Shown here: in pieces, positions 56,694-64,000 of the stretch | Layout of the letters: each line of letters opens with the position of its first letter | Position numbering within the stretch: position 1 is the first letter of the stretch | Source of the DNA: Pseudomonas marginalis | GTDB lineage: Bacteria > Pseudomonadota > Gammaproteobacteria > Pseudomonadales > Pseudomonadaceae | Assembly: GCF_008692035.1 (NCBI RefSeq) | Contig: NZ_VTFG01000001.1 | Location: forward strand, 868,001 to 932,000 | Direction: 5' to 3' | Length of the DNA stretch: 64,000 bases | Made by a program: the position numbers and the translations under genes | The notes under the pieces: model-generated | Database searches by the model: none | The model's input: the letters and a program-made list of their open reading frames with translations, nothing else | What the model was told of the DNA's origin: nothing

Positions 56694-57647
56694 ATGTCGG
56701 TACAGATCGCAGTCATTGATGATTGGCAGAATGTCGCCCGTGGCGTGGTGGATTGGTCGCCGCTGGAGGCCGTGGGGCGGGTGCACTTCCTGCACGACTA
56801 TCCGGCCGATACCGCCACGATGATTGAGCGTTTAAAGGCGTTCACGGTCATTTGCGTCATGCGTGAACGCTCGACCTTCGACCAAGCGCTGTTGCAGGGT
56901 TTGCCCAACCTCAAGTTGTTGGTGACCGGCGGCATGCGCAATGCCGCCATCGATATTGCCGCCGCCAAGGCCCTGGGCATCCAGGTGTGCGGCACCGACA
57001 GCTACAAGCAGGCGGCGCCGGAGCTGACCTGGGCGCTGATCATGGCGTCTACGCGCAATCTGCTGGCCGAAGCCAACTCATTGCGCGCGGGTGGCTGGCA
57101 GGTGGGCCTGGGTGGCGACCTGCACGGTAAGACCCTGGGAGTGCTCGGCCTGGGCAGTATTGGCCAGAGGGTCGCGCAGTTTGCCCAGGTGTTCGGCATG
57201 CGGGTGCTGGCCTGGAGTGAAAACCTCACGCCGGAGCGCGCCGTGCAGGCCGGGGCGACCTGGGTCAGCAAGCGCGAGCTGTTTGAGCAGGCCGACATTC
57301 TCACGATTCATTTGGTACTCAGCGACCGCAGCCGTGGCCTGGTCGACGCCGAGGCATTGAGTTGGATGAAGCCGACGGCCCGGTTGGTGAACACCGCGCG
57401 CGGGCCGATTGTGGATGAGCAGGCGCTGGTGCAGGCATTGACCACTGGTCGCCTGGCGGGCGCGGCGCTGGATGTGTACGCCGAAGAGCCGCTGCCGGTG
57501 GATCACCCGTTTCGCCACTTGCCCAACGTACTCGCCACGCCCCATGTGGGCTACGTGAGTGAGCAAAACTACCGGCAGTTCTACGAGCAGATGATTGAAG
57601 ATATCCAGGCCTGGGCCAAGGGCGCGCCCATTCGGGTGCTTGGCTGA
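56694..57647 (+). CDS. D-2-hydroxyacid dehydrogenase
   Basis: A 317-residue NAD-dependent dehydrogenase. The Rossmann motif GVLGLGSIGQRVAQFA is near 145, and the catalytic residues lie in NTARGPIVDE (Arg), DVYAEEPLP (Glu) and PHVGYVS (His). The ATG at 56694 follows GAGGCAC at a good distance. It reduces a 2-keto acid or oxidises a D-2-hydroxyacid; glyoxylate/hydroxypyruvate and phosphoglycerate-like substrates are possible. A REPIN follows downstream. Confidence 0.9.
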   Translation: MSVQIAVIDDWQNVARGVVDWSPLEAVGRVHFLHDYPADTATMIERLKAFTVICVMRERSTFDQALLQGLPNLKLLVTGGMRNAAIDIAAAKALGIQVCGTDSYKQAAPELTWALIMASTRNLLAEANSLRAGGWQVGLGGDLHGKTLGVLGLGSIGQRVAQFAQVFGMRVLAWSENLTPERAVQAGATWVSKRELFEQADILTIHLVLSDRSRGLVDAEALSWMKPTARLVNTARGPIVDEQALVQALTTGRLAGAALDVYAEEPLPVDHPFRHLPNVLATPHVGYVSEQNYRQFYEQMIEDIQAWAKGAPIRVLG

Positions 57648-57694
57648 CGCACCAATCAGGTGCGACCCGCACTAAGGGTGTGAGCTTAATCTTC

Positions 57695-57818
57695 GTGGTG
57701 AGCAGGCTTGCCCTGCGCTGGGGCGCGAAGCGGCCCTGAAAACCGGCAACGGGGTGGCAGGCCGCCAAATTGTTTGGGAGCGCTTCGCACTCCAGCGCAG
57801 GGCAAGCCTGCTCACTAC
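57695..57818. repeat. REPIN with nearly perfect 27-bp inverted arms
   Basis: The arm beginning GTGGTGAGCAGGCTTGCC at 57695 recurs inverted, ending ...AAGCCTGCTCACTAC at 57818, with one mismatch over 27 bp. About 70 bp of spacer between them carries smaller hairpins. It belongs to the same REP class as 34085-34231 but is a different subtype (CAGGCTTG rather than CGGGCTTG). Confidence 0.88.
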
Positions 57819-58170
57819 AACCTCTCGCCGTCCTCAATTGCATATGGTTACAAGTTTTTTGTCCTACAAAATTCCCGCACAAACCCTACAGGCTCTGGAA
57901 TCTGTCCTAGACTGATGACCGATGGGTCCCTTCCAAAACAAAAACCCCGCAAAAAATCTAAACTTTCGAACTCTGCCGTAGGTCCAGTTTTAAGGTAGGG
58001 CGAGTGCACGCGGTTCACACCCGATGCCCGTCCATCCAATCTATTTAAGCCGACCGTGCAACTGGCATAAGCCTTGCCAGCTTGTATAGCGCTTGTGCGC
58101 CTGGCCGCAGGATGCGGTCTTCGGAGCTAGTGGCAGCGGGCCATTAGCCAACCAACATTGGGAGAGAACT
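57819..58170 (+). promoter_or_regulatory. Regulatory region of the glgA-treZ-malQ-treY operon
   Basis: This 350-bp region is AT-rich on the left and contains no gene I can support. A sigma-54-like element lies at 58063-58077 (see its entry). A GGGAGAG ribosome-binding site precedes the glgA ATG at 58171. Confidence 0.5.
58063..58077 (+). promoter_or_regulatory. Candidate sigma-54 promoter upstream of glgA
   Basis: TGGCATAAGCCTTGC has GG and GC exactly 10 bp apart, as in the -24/-12 consensus TGGCAC-N5-TTGC; one consensus base differs (T for C after GGCA). Transcription would start near 58089, about 80 bases before the glgA start codon. No adjacent enhancer-binding regulator gene is visible. 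Confidence 0.4.
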
Positions 58171-59727
58171 ATGATCAGTGCCGCTGTAGATACTCAGGGA
58201 GAGCGTTTTAGTAAGGCGGCAGAGGGGCCAACGTCACTGGCCGACCTGCCCAACACTGTGCGGCCGATCGTGAGTAATAATCCCAATCGCAAGAAGGTAT
58301 TGTTCGTCACCTCCGAGTTCGCCGACCTGGTGAAAACCGGTGGCCTGGGCGACGTGTCCGCGGCCCTGCCCCGCGCCATGGCCCACTTGCATGATGTGCG
58401 CGTCCTGATCCCCGGTTACCCGCAGGTGATGGAAAGCGACAACCCGATCCATATCATCGGTGAGCTGGGTGGCCACGCCGCGCTGCCGCCGTGCAAGATC
58501 GGGCGCATGGACCTCAAGGACGGCCTGGTCATCTATGTGCTGATCTGCCCCGAGCTCTACGAGCGCGAAGGCACGCCCTACGGCGCCAACAACGGCCGCG
58601 ACTGGCCGGACAACCATATTCGCTTCGCCCGCCTGGGCCTGGCCGCCGCCGACATGGCCGCCAACCTGGCCCAGATCCACTGGTGCCCGGACCTGGTGCA
58701 CGCCCATGACTGGCCCGCCGGCCTGGCCCCCGCCTATATGCACTGGCGTGGGTCACGTACACCCACACTGTTCACCATCCATAACCTCGCCTATCAAGGC
58801 GTGGTCAGCCTGGCCTCGACGCCGGAGCTGGGTATCCCGCCTCACGCCTTGCAGCAGGAAGGCATGGAGTTCTACGGCAAGATGTCGTTCCTCAAGGCGG
58901 GCATGGCGTATTCCAGCCACATCACCACCGTGAGTGCGACCTACGCCCAGGAAATCACCACCCCGGAATTCGGCTGCGGCCTCGACGGTTTCCTCGCCGC
59001 CAAGACCCAGCAGGGCCTGCTCAGTGGCATCCCCAACGGTATCGATGAAAGTTGGGAAACCTCCACCGACACGCACCTGACCCACAACTTCAATATCGGT
59101 GACTGGGAAGGCAAGGCCATCAACGCCGACCACGTGCGCGAGCTGTTCGGCCTGCATGACTCCACCGGCCCACTGTTCGCGGTGGTCTCGCGCCTGGTCT
59201 ACCAGAAAGGCCTCGACCTCACCGAAGCGGTGGCGAGCTTTATCGTCGAGAACGGCGGGCAGATCGCCATTATCGGGCGCGGCGAGCCGGAAGAAGAACA
59301 GGCCATGCGTGAACTGGCGCTGCGCTTCCCGGGCCAGGTCGGTGTGCGCATCGGCTTCAACGAGACCGACGCGCGGCGCATGTTCGCCGGCAGCGACTTC
59401 CTGCTGATGCCATCGCGCTACGAACCCTGCGGCCTGAGCCAGATGTATGCCCAGCGCTTCGGCTCACTGCCCGTGGCTCGCAACACCGGCGGGCTGGCGG
59501 ACACCATCGAGAATGGCGTCACCGGCTTCCTGTTCAATGAATCCACCGTAGAAAGCTACGAAGAAGCCCTGAGCCGCGCGTTCCGGGTCTTCGCCAATAA
59601 AGGCCTGCTCAACGCCATGCGCAGCCGCGCCATGACCCAACCCTTCAACTGGTGCCAGGCGGTGGAACCCTACGCCGAGCTGTATGAACAACTGGTGGCC
59701 AAGGCCTTGGGGAAATCGACTAAATAA
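58171..59727 (+). CDS. glgA: Glycogen synthase (ADP-glucose glucosyltransferase)
   Basis: A 518-residue GT5 enzyme that adds glucosyl units to alpha-glucan. The KTGGLGDV motif (about residues 51-58) binds the ADP-glucose phosphate; HAHDWPAGLAP (about 177), the PNGID segment and the C-terminal SRYEPCGLSQMYAQRFG (about 417-433) with catalytic Glu are all present. About 40 extra N-terminal residues precede the usual start (KKVLFVTSEFADLVKTGG). The ATG at 58171 has a GGGAGAG site. It leads the operon with treZ, malQ and treY, so glucan made here can be cut to trehalose. This is a standard arrangement in fluorescent pseudomonads. Confidence 0.93.
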   Translation: MISAAVDTQGERFSKAAEGPTSLADLPNTVRPIVSNNPNRKKVLFVTSEFADLVKTGGLGDVSAALPRAMAHLHDVRVLIPGYPQVMESDNPIHIIGELGGHAALPPCKIGRMDLKDGLVIYVLICPELYEREGTPYGANNGRDWPDNHIRFARLGLAAADMAANLAQIHWCPDLVHAHDWPAGLAPAYMHWRGSRTPTLFTIHNLAYQGVVSLASTPELGIPPHALQQEGMEFYGKMSFLKAGMAYSSHITTVSATYAQEITTPEFGCGLDGFLAAKTQQGLLSGIPNGIDESWETSTDTHLTHNFNIGDWEGKAINADHVRELFGLHDSTGPLFAVVSRLVYQKGLDLTEAVASFIVENGGQIAIIGRGEPEEEQAMRELALRFPGQVGVRIGFNETDARRMFAGSDFLLMPSRYEPCGLSQMYAQRFGSLPVARNTGGLADTIENGVTGFLFNESTVESYEEALSRAFRVFANKGLLNAMRSRAMTQPFNWCQAVEPYAELYEQLVAKALGKSTK

Positions 59728-59746
59728 TCAAGGGAGGTCTTCATAG

Positions 59747-61492
59747 ATGCCGTTACGGACTTTGGAAACCTGGCCCCACGGCGCAATCATGCTGGACGCG
59801 CAACACACGCGTTTTGCCTTGTGGGCGCCAGACGCGTTTTATGTCAGCGTTGAATTGGAAAACGGTAAATCCATCGCCATGCTGCCCCAGGCAGATGGCT
59901 GGTTCGAGACTGAAGTGAAATGCCCGGCGGGCACGCGCTATCGCTACAACATCGATGGGGAAATGGACGTTCCCGACCCCGCGTCCCGGGCCCAGGCCTC
60001 GGACGTGCATGGCTGGAGCCTGGTGGTCGACCCGCTCGCCTACACCTGGCGTCACGCCAACTGGCAAGGCCGCCCCTGGCACGAAGCCGTGATCTACGAA
60101 GTGCACGTCGGCGCGATGGGGGGCTACGCCGAAGTCGAAAAGCACCTGCCACGCCTGGCCGAGCTGGGCGTCACCGCGATTGAATTGATGCCACTGGCGC
60201 AATTTCCCGGTGAGCGCAATTGGGGGTATGACGGCGTACTGCCCTACGCACCGCAGTCTTCCTACGGCTCGCCCGAGCAACTCAAGCACCTGGTCGACAG
60301 CGCCCACGAACACGGCCTCGCCGTGATTCTCGACGTGGTCTACAACCACTTCGGCCCTGACGGCAATTACCTGGGCCAGTACGCCAAGGGCTTCTTCCAG
60401 GAAGACGTGCACACCCCATGGGGCGCCGGGATCGACTTCGAGCGCCGTGAGGTGCGGAATTTCTTCCTCGATAACGCGCTGATGTGGCTGCTTGAGTACC
60501 GCTTCGACGGCCTGCGCCTGGACGCGGTGCACGCCATCGACAACCCCGGTTTCCTCCAGGAACTCGCGCATCGGGTACGCCAGCAGGTGGATACCGGTCG
60601 GCAGGTGTGGCTGGTGCTGGAAAACGAGCTGAACCAGGCCAGCCTGCTCAAGGAGGATTTCGACGCGCAATGGAATGATGACTTCCATAACGTGCTGCAC
60701 GTGTTGCTGACCGGCGAGACCGATGCCTATTACAGCGACTTTGCCCAGGATCCCACCACCAAACTCGCCCGTTGCCTGGGCGAAGGGTTTATCTACCAGG
60801 GCCACACCACCCGCCATGGCCACGAGCGCGGCGAACCGAGCGCTGACTTGCCGCCCACGGCCTTCGTCGCGTTCCTGCAGAACCACGACCAGATAGGCAA
60901 CCGCGCCCTGGGCGAGCGCCTGCACCAGCTCTGCTCGCCCCAGGCGCTCAAGGCAGCAACCGCCCTGCTGCTGTTGTCGCCGATGATTCCGCTGATGTTC
61001 ATGGGGGACGAGGCGAACGCGAGCGAGCCGTTCCTGTTTTTTACCGACCACCACGGTGAACTGGCTGAAGCGGTACGCGAAGGCCGACGCAATGAATTTG
61101 CCGACTTCGCCGCGTTCCATGACCCCGAGCGCCGTGAACGCATCCCGGATCCCAACGCACTGTCGACATTCGCGCAATCGGCCCCGGTGATCGCCGACAC
61201 CCCACACGCCGAGCTCTACCGCCAACTGCTGGGCCTGCGCCATCGCCATATCGTGCCGCACCTGCCTGGCGCCGTGGCATTGGGCGCGCAGGTGCTGGCC
61301 TACGCCGCCGTCAGTGCGCGCTGGCGCCTGGGCAACGGCAGCCTGTTGCAGATCGACCTGAACCTGAGCGCCACGCCGCTGGATCACCCGGCCACCGCGC
61401 CGGTCCTGTTCGAAACGCCGGCCCTGCAAGGTGCGCAACTGCCGCCCTTCAGCGCCCGCGTCACCTTATCCCCTGTTGGAGAGCACCCTTGA
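59747..61492 (+). CDS. treZ: Malto-oligosyltrehalose trehalohydrolase
   Basis: A 581-residue GH13 enzyme releasing trehalose from maltooligosyl-trehalose. An N-terminal CBM48-like domain (about 1-95) precedes the TIM barrel. The conserved regions are DVVYNHFGP, FDGLRLDAVHAI (nucleophile Asp), LVLENELNQ (acid/base Glu) and FLQNHDQIGNRA (stabilising Asp). GGGAGG lies at good distance before the ATG. Its stop overlaps the TTG start of malQ. Confidence 0.93.
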   Translation: MPLRTLETWPHGAIMLDAQHTRFALWAPDAFYVSVELENGKSIAMLPQADGWFETEVKCPAGTRYRYNIDGEMDVPDPASRAQASDVHGWSLVVDPLAYTWRHANWQGRPWHEAVIYEVHVGAMGGYAEVEKHLPRLAELGVTAIELMPLAQFPGERNWGYDGVLPYAPQSSYGSPEQLKHLVDSAHEHGLAVILDVVYNHFGPDGNYLGQYAKGFFQEDVHTPWGAGIDFERREVRNFFLDNALMWLLEYRFDGLRLDAVHAIDNPGFLQELAHRVRQQVDTGRQVWLVLENELNQASLLKEDFDAQWNDDFHNVLHVLLTGETDAYYSDFAQDPTTKLARCLGEGFIYQGHTTRHGHERGEPSADLPPTAFVAFLQNHDQIGNRALGERLHQLCSPQALKAATALLLLSPMIPLMFMGDEANASEPFLFFTDHHGELAEAVREGRRNEFADFAAFHDPERRERIPDPNALSTFAQSAPVIADTPHAELYRQLLGLRHRHIVPHLPGAVALGAQVLAYAAVSARWRLGNGSLLQIDLNLSATPLDHPATAPVLFETPALQGAQLPPFSARVTLSPVGEHP

Positions 61493-63573
61493 GCGAAGCG
61501 AACCTGGAAATCCTCGCCAGCCGCGCGGGCCTGGCCGTCGATTGGATCGACGCAAACGGCCGCCCGCAACGAGTGACACCCGACGCCCTGCGCGCGGTTC
61601 TCAAAGGCCTGGGCCACCCGGCCGACAACGATGCCGACATCAACGCCAGCCTGCTTGAATTGGAGCGGGCGCAACAAGACAAGCACCTGCCGCCCCTGAT
61701 GACCGTCGACAGCGGCGAAGGCCTCGACCTGGCGCGCTACTTCGAACCCGACACCCTGTGCCGGGTCAACCTCGAAGACGGCGAAAGCCTGGAACTGCGC
61801 CTCGACGGCGATGCCGTGCTGCCCGGGGTTATCGCCCTGGGCTACCACCAGGTGCAGATCGACAACCAGAGCTTTACCCTGGCGGTCGCGCCCACCCATT
61901 GCTACAGCGTGGCCGAAGCGGTGGACAACCGCCCCGCCCGCGCCTGGGGCCTGAGCGCCCAGCTGTATTCACTGCGCCGCCTGGGCGATGGCGGTTTCGG
62001 CGACACCCTGGCCCTGGAACACCTGGTCCGTTCCGCCGCCGAACGCGGCGCCGATGCCCTGGCGATCAGCCCGATGCACGCGATGTTCAGCGCCGATACC
62101 GAGCGCTACAGCCCGTACTCGCCGTCCAGCCGCCTGTTCCTCAACAGCCTGTATGCCTCGCCCGCCTGCATTCTCGGCGAACGTGAGGTGCGCAATGCGA
62201 TTGAAGCCCTTGGCCTGGAAGAAGAGCTGCGCGCGCTGGAACAGCACAGCCTGATCGACTGGCCGGCCGCTGCGCGAGCCAAACAGCGGCTGTTGCGCGT
62301 TCTGTATGAAGACTTCCGTCACGGCCATCACCCGCAGCATGCCGACTTCCTGAGCTTTCGCCAGGCCGGTGGCGAGGCGCTGGAAAACCATTGTCGCTTC
62401 GAAGCCGTGCAGGCAGTGCGCGCCGCTGCAGGCGAGGACCTTGACTGGCGCCACTGGCCTGAAGAGTGGCGCTCGCCGCAAAGCCCTGCGCTGGTTGCGT
62501 TCGCCGAAGAGCACCACGCCGAGATCGGCTTCTACGCCTTTGGCCAATGGCTGATCGCCCGTTGCCTGGAGCGCGCCCAACAAGCCGCCAAAGGCAGCGG
62601 CATGGGCGTCGGCTTGATCGCTGACCTGGCCGTCGGTGCCGACGGCGGTGGCAGCCAGGCCTGGAGCCGCCAGGATGAGTTGCTGGCCGACCTGACCGTG
62701 GGCGCGCCACCCGACATCCTGAACCGTGCCGGCCAGGGCTGGGGCATTTCCGCGTTCTCGCCCGAAGGTCTCAAGCGCAACGGTTTCCGCGCGTTTATCG
62801 AGATGCTGCGGGCCAACTTCGCCCATGCCGGCGGCTTGCGCATCGACCATGTAATGGGCCTGCAACGCCTGTGGGTGATCCCCATGGACGCCTCGCCGCG
62901 TGAGGGCGCTTACCTGTATTACCCGGTGGACGACCTGTTGCGCCTGCTGGCGCTGGAATCCCACCGCCACCAGGCGATCGTGCTCGGTGAAGACCTCGGC
63001 ACAGTGCCCGATGGGCTGCGCGAAAAACTCATCGCCCGCTCGATCCTCGGCATGCGCGTGCTGTTGTTCGAACAGGGCCACGATGGCCAGTTCAAGCCGA
63101 TCCTCGACTGGCCGGACAACGCCCTGGCCACCACCAGCACCCACGACTTGCCGACCCTCAACGGTTGGTGGCACAGCCGCGATATCGACTGGAACGTCCA
63201 ATTGGGCCTGATCGATGCGCCCACCGTGGAGCAATGGAGCGAGCACCGCCTGCGTGAACGCCAGGCGCTGCGCCAGGCCTTGAGCCAGGACCCGCAGAAT
63301 TTCGTCGATGAGATCCGCAATGAAACCGACCATATGATCGACGCCAGCGTGCGCTACCTCGGCCACACCCGTGCGCCGCTGGTGCTGTTGCCGCTGGAAG
63401 ATGCCCTGGGCCTGGAAGAACAGGCCAACCTGCCCGGCACCACCGACACCCACCCCAATTGGCGCCGCCGTCTGCCGGGCGAGGCCTCCAGCCTGCTCGA
63501 CAACGCCGGTGCCGCGCGCCGCCTTGAACTGCTGGCCGTCGCGCGCAACCAAGCCTACGAGCGTGACCGATGA
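61489..63573 (+). CDS. malQ: 4-alpha-glucanotransferase (amylomaltase)
   Basis: A 694-residue GH77 disproportionating enzyme. The start is TTG at 61489, which overlaps the treZ stop and has GGAGAG upstream. Motifs include AWGLSAQLYSLRR (about 150), the catalytic-region GLRIDHVMGLQRLW, the GEDLGTVPDGLR segment with its catalytic acidic pair, and TSTHDLPTLNGWW. It shuffles glucan chains to supply TreY with suitable linear malto-oligosaccharides. The treY ATG overlaps its stop. Confidence 0.92.
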   Translation: MSEANLEILASRAGLAVDWIDANGRPQRVTPDALRAVLKGLGHPADNDADINASLLELERAQQDKHLPPLMTVDSGEGLDLARYFEPDTLCRVNLEDGESLELRLDGDAVLPGVIALGYHQVQIDNQSFTLAVAPTHCYSVAEAVDNRPARAWGLSAQLYSLRRLGDGGFGDTLALEHLVRSAAERGADALAISPMHAMFSADTERYSPYSPSSRLFLNSLYASPACILGEREVRNAIEALGLEEELRALEQHSLIDWPAAARAKQRLLRVLYEDFRHGHHPQHADFLSFRQAGGEALENHCRFEAVQAVRAAAGEDLDWRHWPEEWRSPQSPALVAFAEEHHAEIGFYAFGQWLIARCLERAQQAAKGSGMGVGLIADLAVGADGGGSQAWSRQDELLADLTVGAPPDILNRAGQGWGISAFSPEGLKRNGFRAFIEMLRANFAHAGGLRIDHVMGLQRLWVIPMDASPREGAYLYYPVDDLLRLLALESHRHQAIVLGEDLGTVPDGLREKLIARSILGMRVLLFEQGHDGQFKPILDWPDNALATTSTHDLPTLNGWWHSRDIDWNVQLGLIDAPTVEQWSEHRLRERQALRQALSQDPQNFVDEIRNETDHMIDASVRYLGHTRAPLVLLPLEDALGLEEQANLPGTTDTHPNWRRRLPGEASSLLDNAGAARRLELLAVARNQAYERDR

Positions 63574-64000
63574 AAGCCCTGCCCCTGCGCGCTACCCAGC
63601 GCCTGCAATTCCACAAAGGTTTTACCCTGGACGATGCGGTGCCACTGGTGCCGTACTTCGCCCGGCTCGGCATCAGCCATCTATATGCCTCGCCACTGCT
63701 GAGTGCCCGCGCCGGCTCGATGCACGGCTACGATGTGGTCGACCCCACCAGCGTTAACCCCGAGCTGGGCGGCGATCCGGCCCTGCGTCGCCTGGTCGCG
63801 GCCCTGCGCGAGCACGATATGGGGCTGATCCTCGATATCGTCTCCAATCATATGGCCGTGGGCGGCGCTGACAACCCTTGGTGGCTGGACCTTTTGGAAT
63901 GGGGCCGGCTGAGTCCCTACAGCGAATTCTTCGATATCCAGTGGCACTCCCCCGACCCGCTGCTCAAGGGCCAATTGCTCATGCCCTTTCTCGGCAGCGA
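63570..64000 (+). CDS. treY: Malto-oligosyltrehalose synthase, C-terminus cut by window end
   Basis: About 143 codons of the N-terminus are visible. The protein opens with LRATQRLQFHKGFTLDDA, followed by YFARLGISHLYASPLLSARAGSMHGYDV (first barrel strands; the piece HGYDVVDPTSVNPELGG is diagnostic of TreY) and LILDIVSNHMAVGG, the GH13 region I. The ATG overlaps the malQ stop. TreY makes the terminal alpha-1,1 bond that TreZ then releases as trehalose. Confidence 0.93.
   Translation, partial: MKALPLRATQRLQFHKGFTLDDAVPLVPYFARLGISHLYASPLLSARAGSMHGYDVVDPTSVNPELGGDPALRRLVAALREHDMGLILDIVSNHMAVGGADNPWWLDLLEWGRLSPYSEFFDIQWHSPDPLLKGQLLMPFLGS

Noticed and set aside
1..64000. CRISPR arrays, insertion sequences, rRNA genes or prophage
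   Set aside because: I saw no regularly spaced repeats, transposase, integrase, phage structural genes or rRNA segments.

Overview
The window looks like chromosomal DNA from a fluorescent Pseudomonas of the P. fluorescens group. It is GC-rich, has tightly overlapping operons, carries a pvdQ gene beside a small Fur-like gene as in P. aeruginosa, encodes a P. stutzeri-type trehalose synthase, has the glgA-treZ-malQ-treY order, and contains paired inverted REP elements.

Layout. (1) 1-1,536, minus strand: an AfsA-type hotdog protein overlapping a HAD hydrolase that runs off the left edge, the gene pair expected for a butyrolactone- or furan-type signal, preceded by a 40-codon overlapping leader ORF and a 20-bp palindrome. 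(2) 1,822-13,288, plus strand: two TonB receptors, a class II aldolase, an amino-acid-type ABC importer without an ATPase, a cystathionine beta-lyase-like enzyme, a protein with the DszB desulfinase active site, and a periplasmic M19 dipeptidase. I read it as an organosulfur (cysteine S-conjugate) salvage operon. (3) 13,309-16,703: a lone, less GC-rich gene for a nuclease-like (SMEK-type) STAND NTPase, a candidate anti-phage gene. (4) 16,755-24,654: an RND efflux operon and a divergent BaeSR-like two-component system. (5) 24,702-29,850: treS and a lone YobI/KAP-like membrane P-loop NTPase. (6) 29,881-34,037: hydroxyproline catabolism with its AraC regulator.

(7) 34,085-39,265: a loose accessory stretch with a REPIN, an ADP-ribosylglycohydrolase, a GlxA-type regulator, a LysE exporter, several very small membrane proteins or lipoproteins, a GNAT protein and tRNA-Cys. 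(8) 39,478-42,580: pvdQ with an exact PvdS box, a Fur-like gene and a small membrane protein. (9) 42,761-49,088: a sulfonate/taurine-type ABC importer operon with an acyl-CoA-dehydrogenase-like flavoprotein and an AhpD-like protein, plus AraC and LysR regulators. (10) 49,205-57,647: an aldo/keto reductase, an RTX protein with a degenerate M91 protease domain, a chemoreceptor, and small enzymes and envelope proteins. (11) 57,695-64,000: a REPIN, a possible sigma-54 promoter and the glgA-treZ-malQ-treY trehalose operon, with treY cut by the window end.

The strongest candidates for something not yet described are the organosulfur locus with its DszB-like enzyme, the AfsA/HAD pair in a pseudomonad, the two lone NTPases, and the RTX-M91 protein whose zinc motif has lost its second histidine. 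All functional assignments come from reading the sequence and remembered family knowledge; no search was run.
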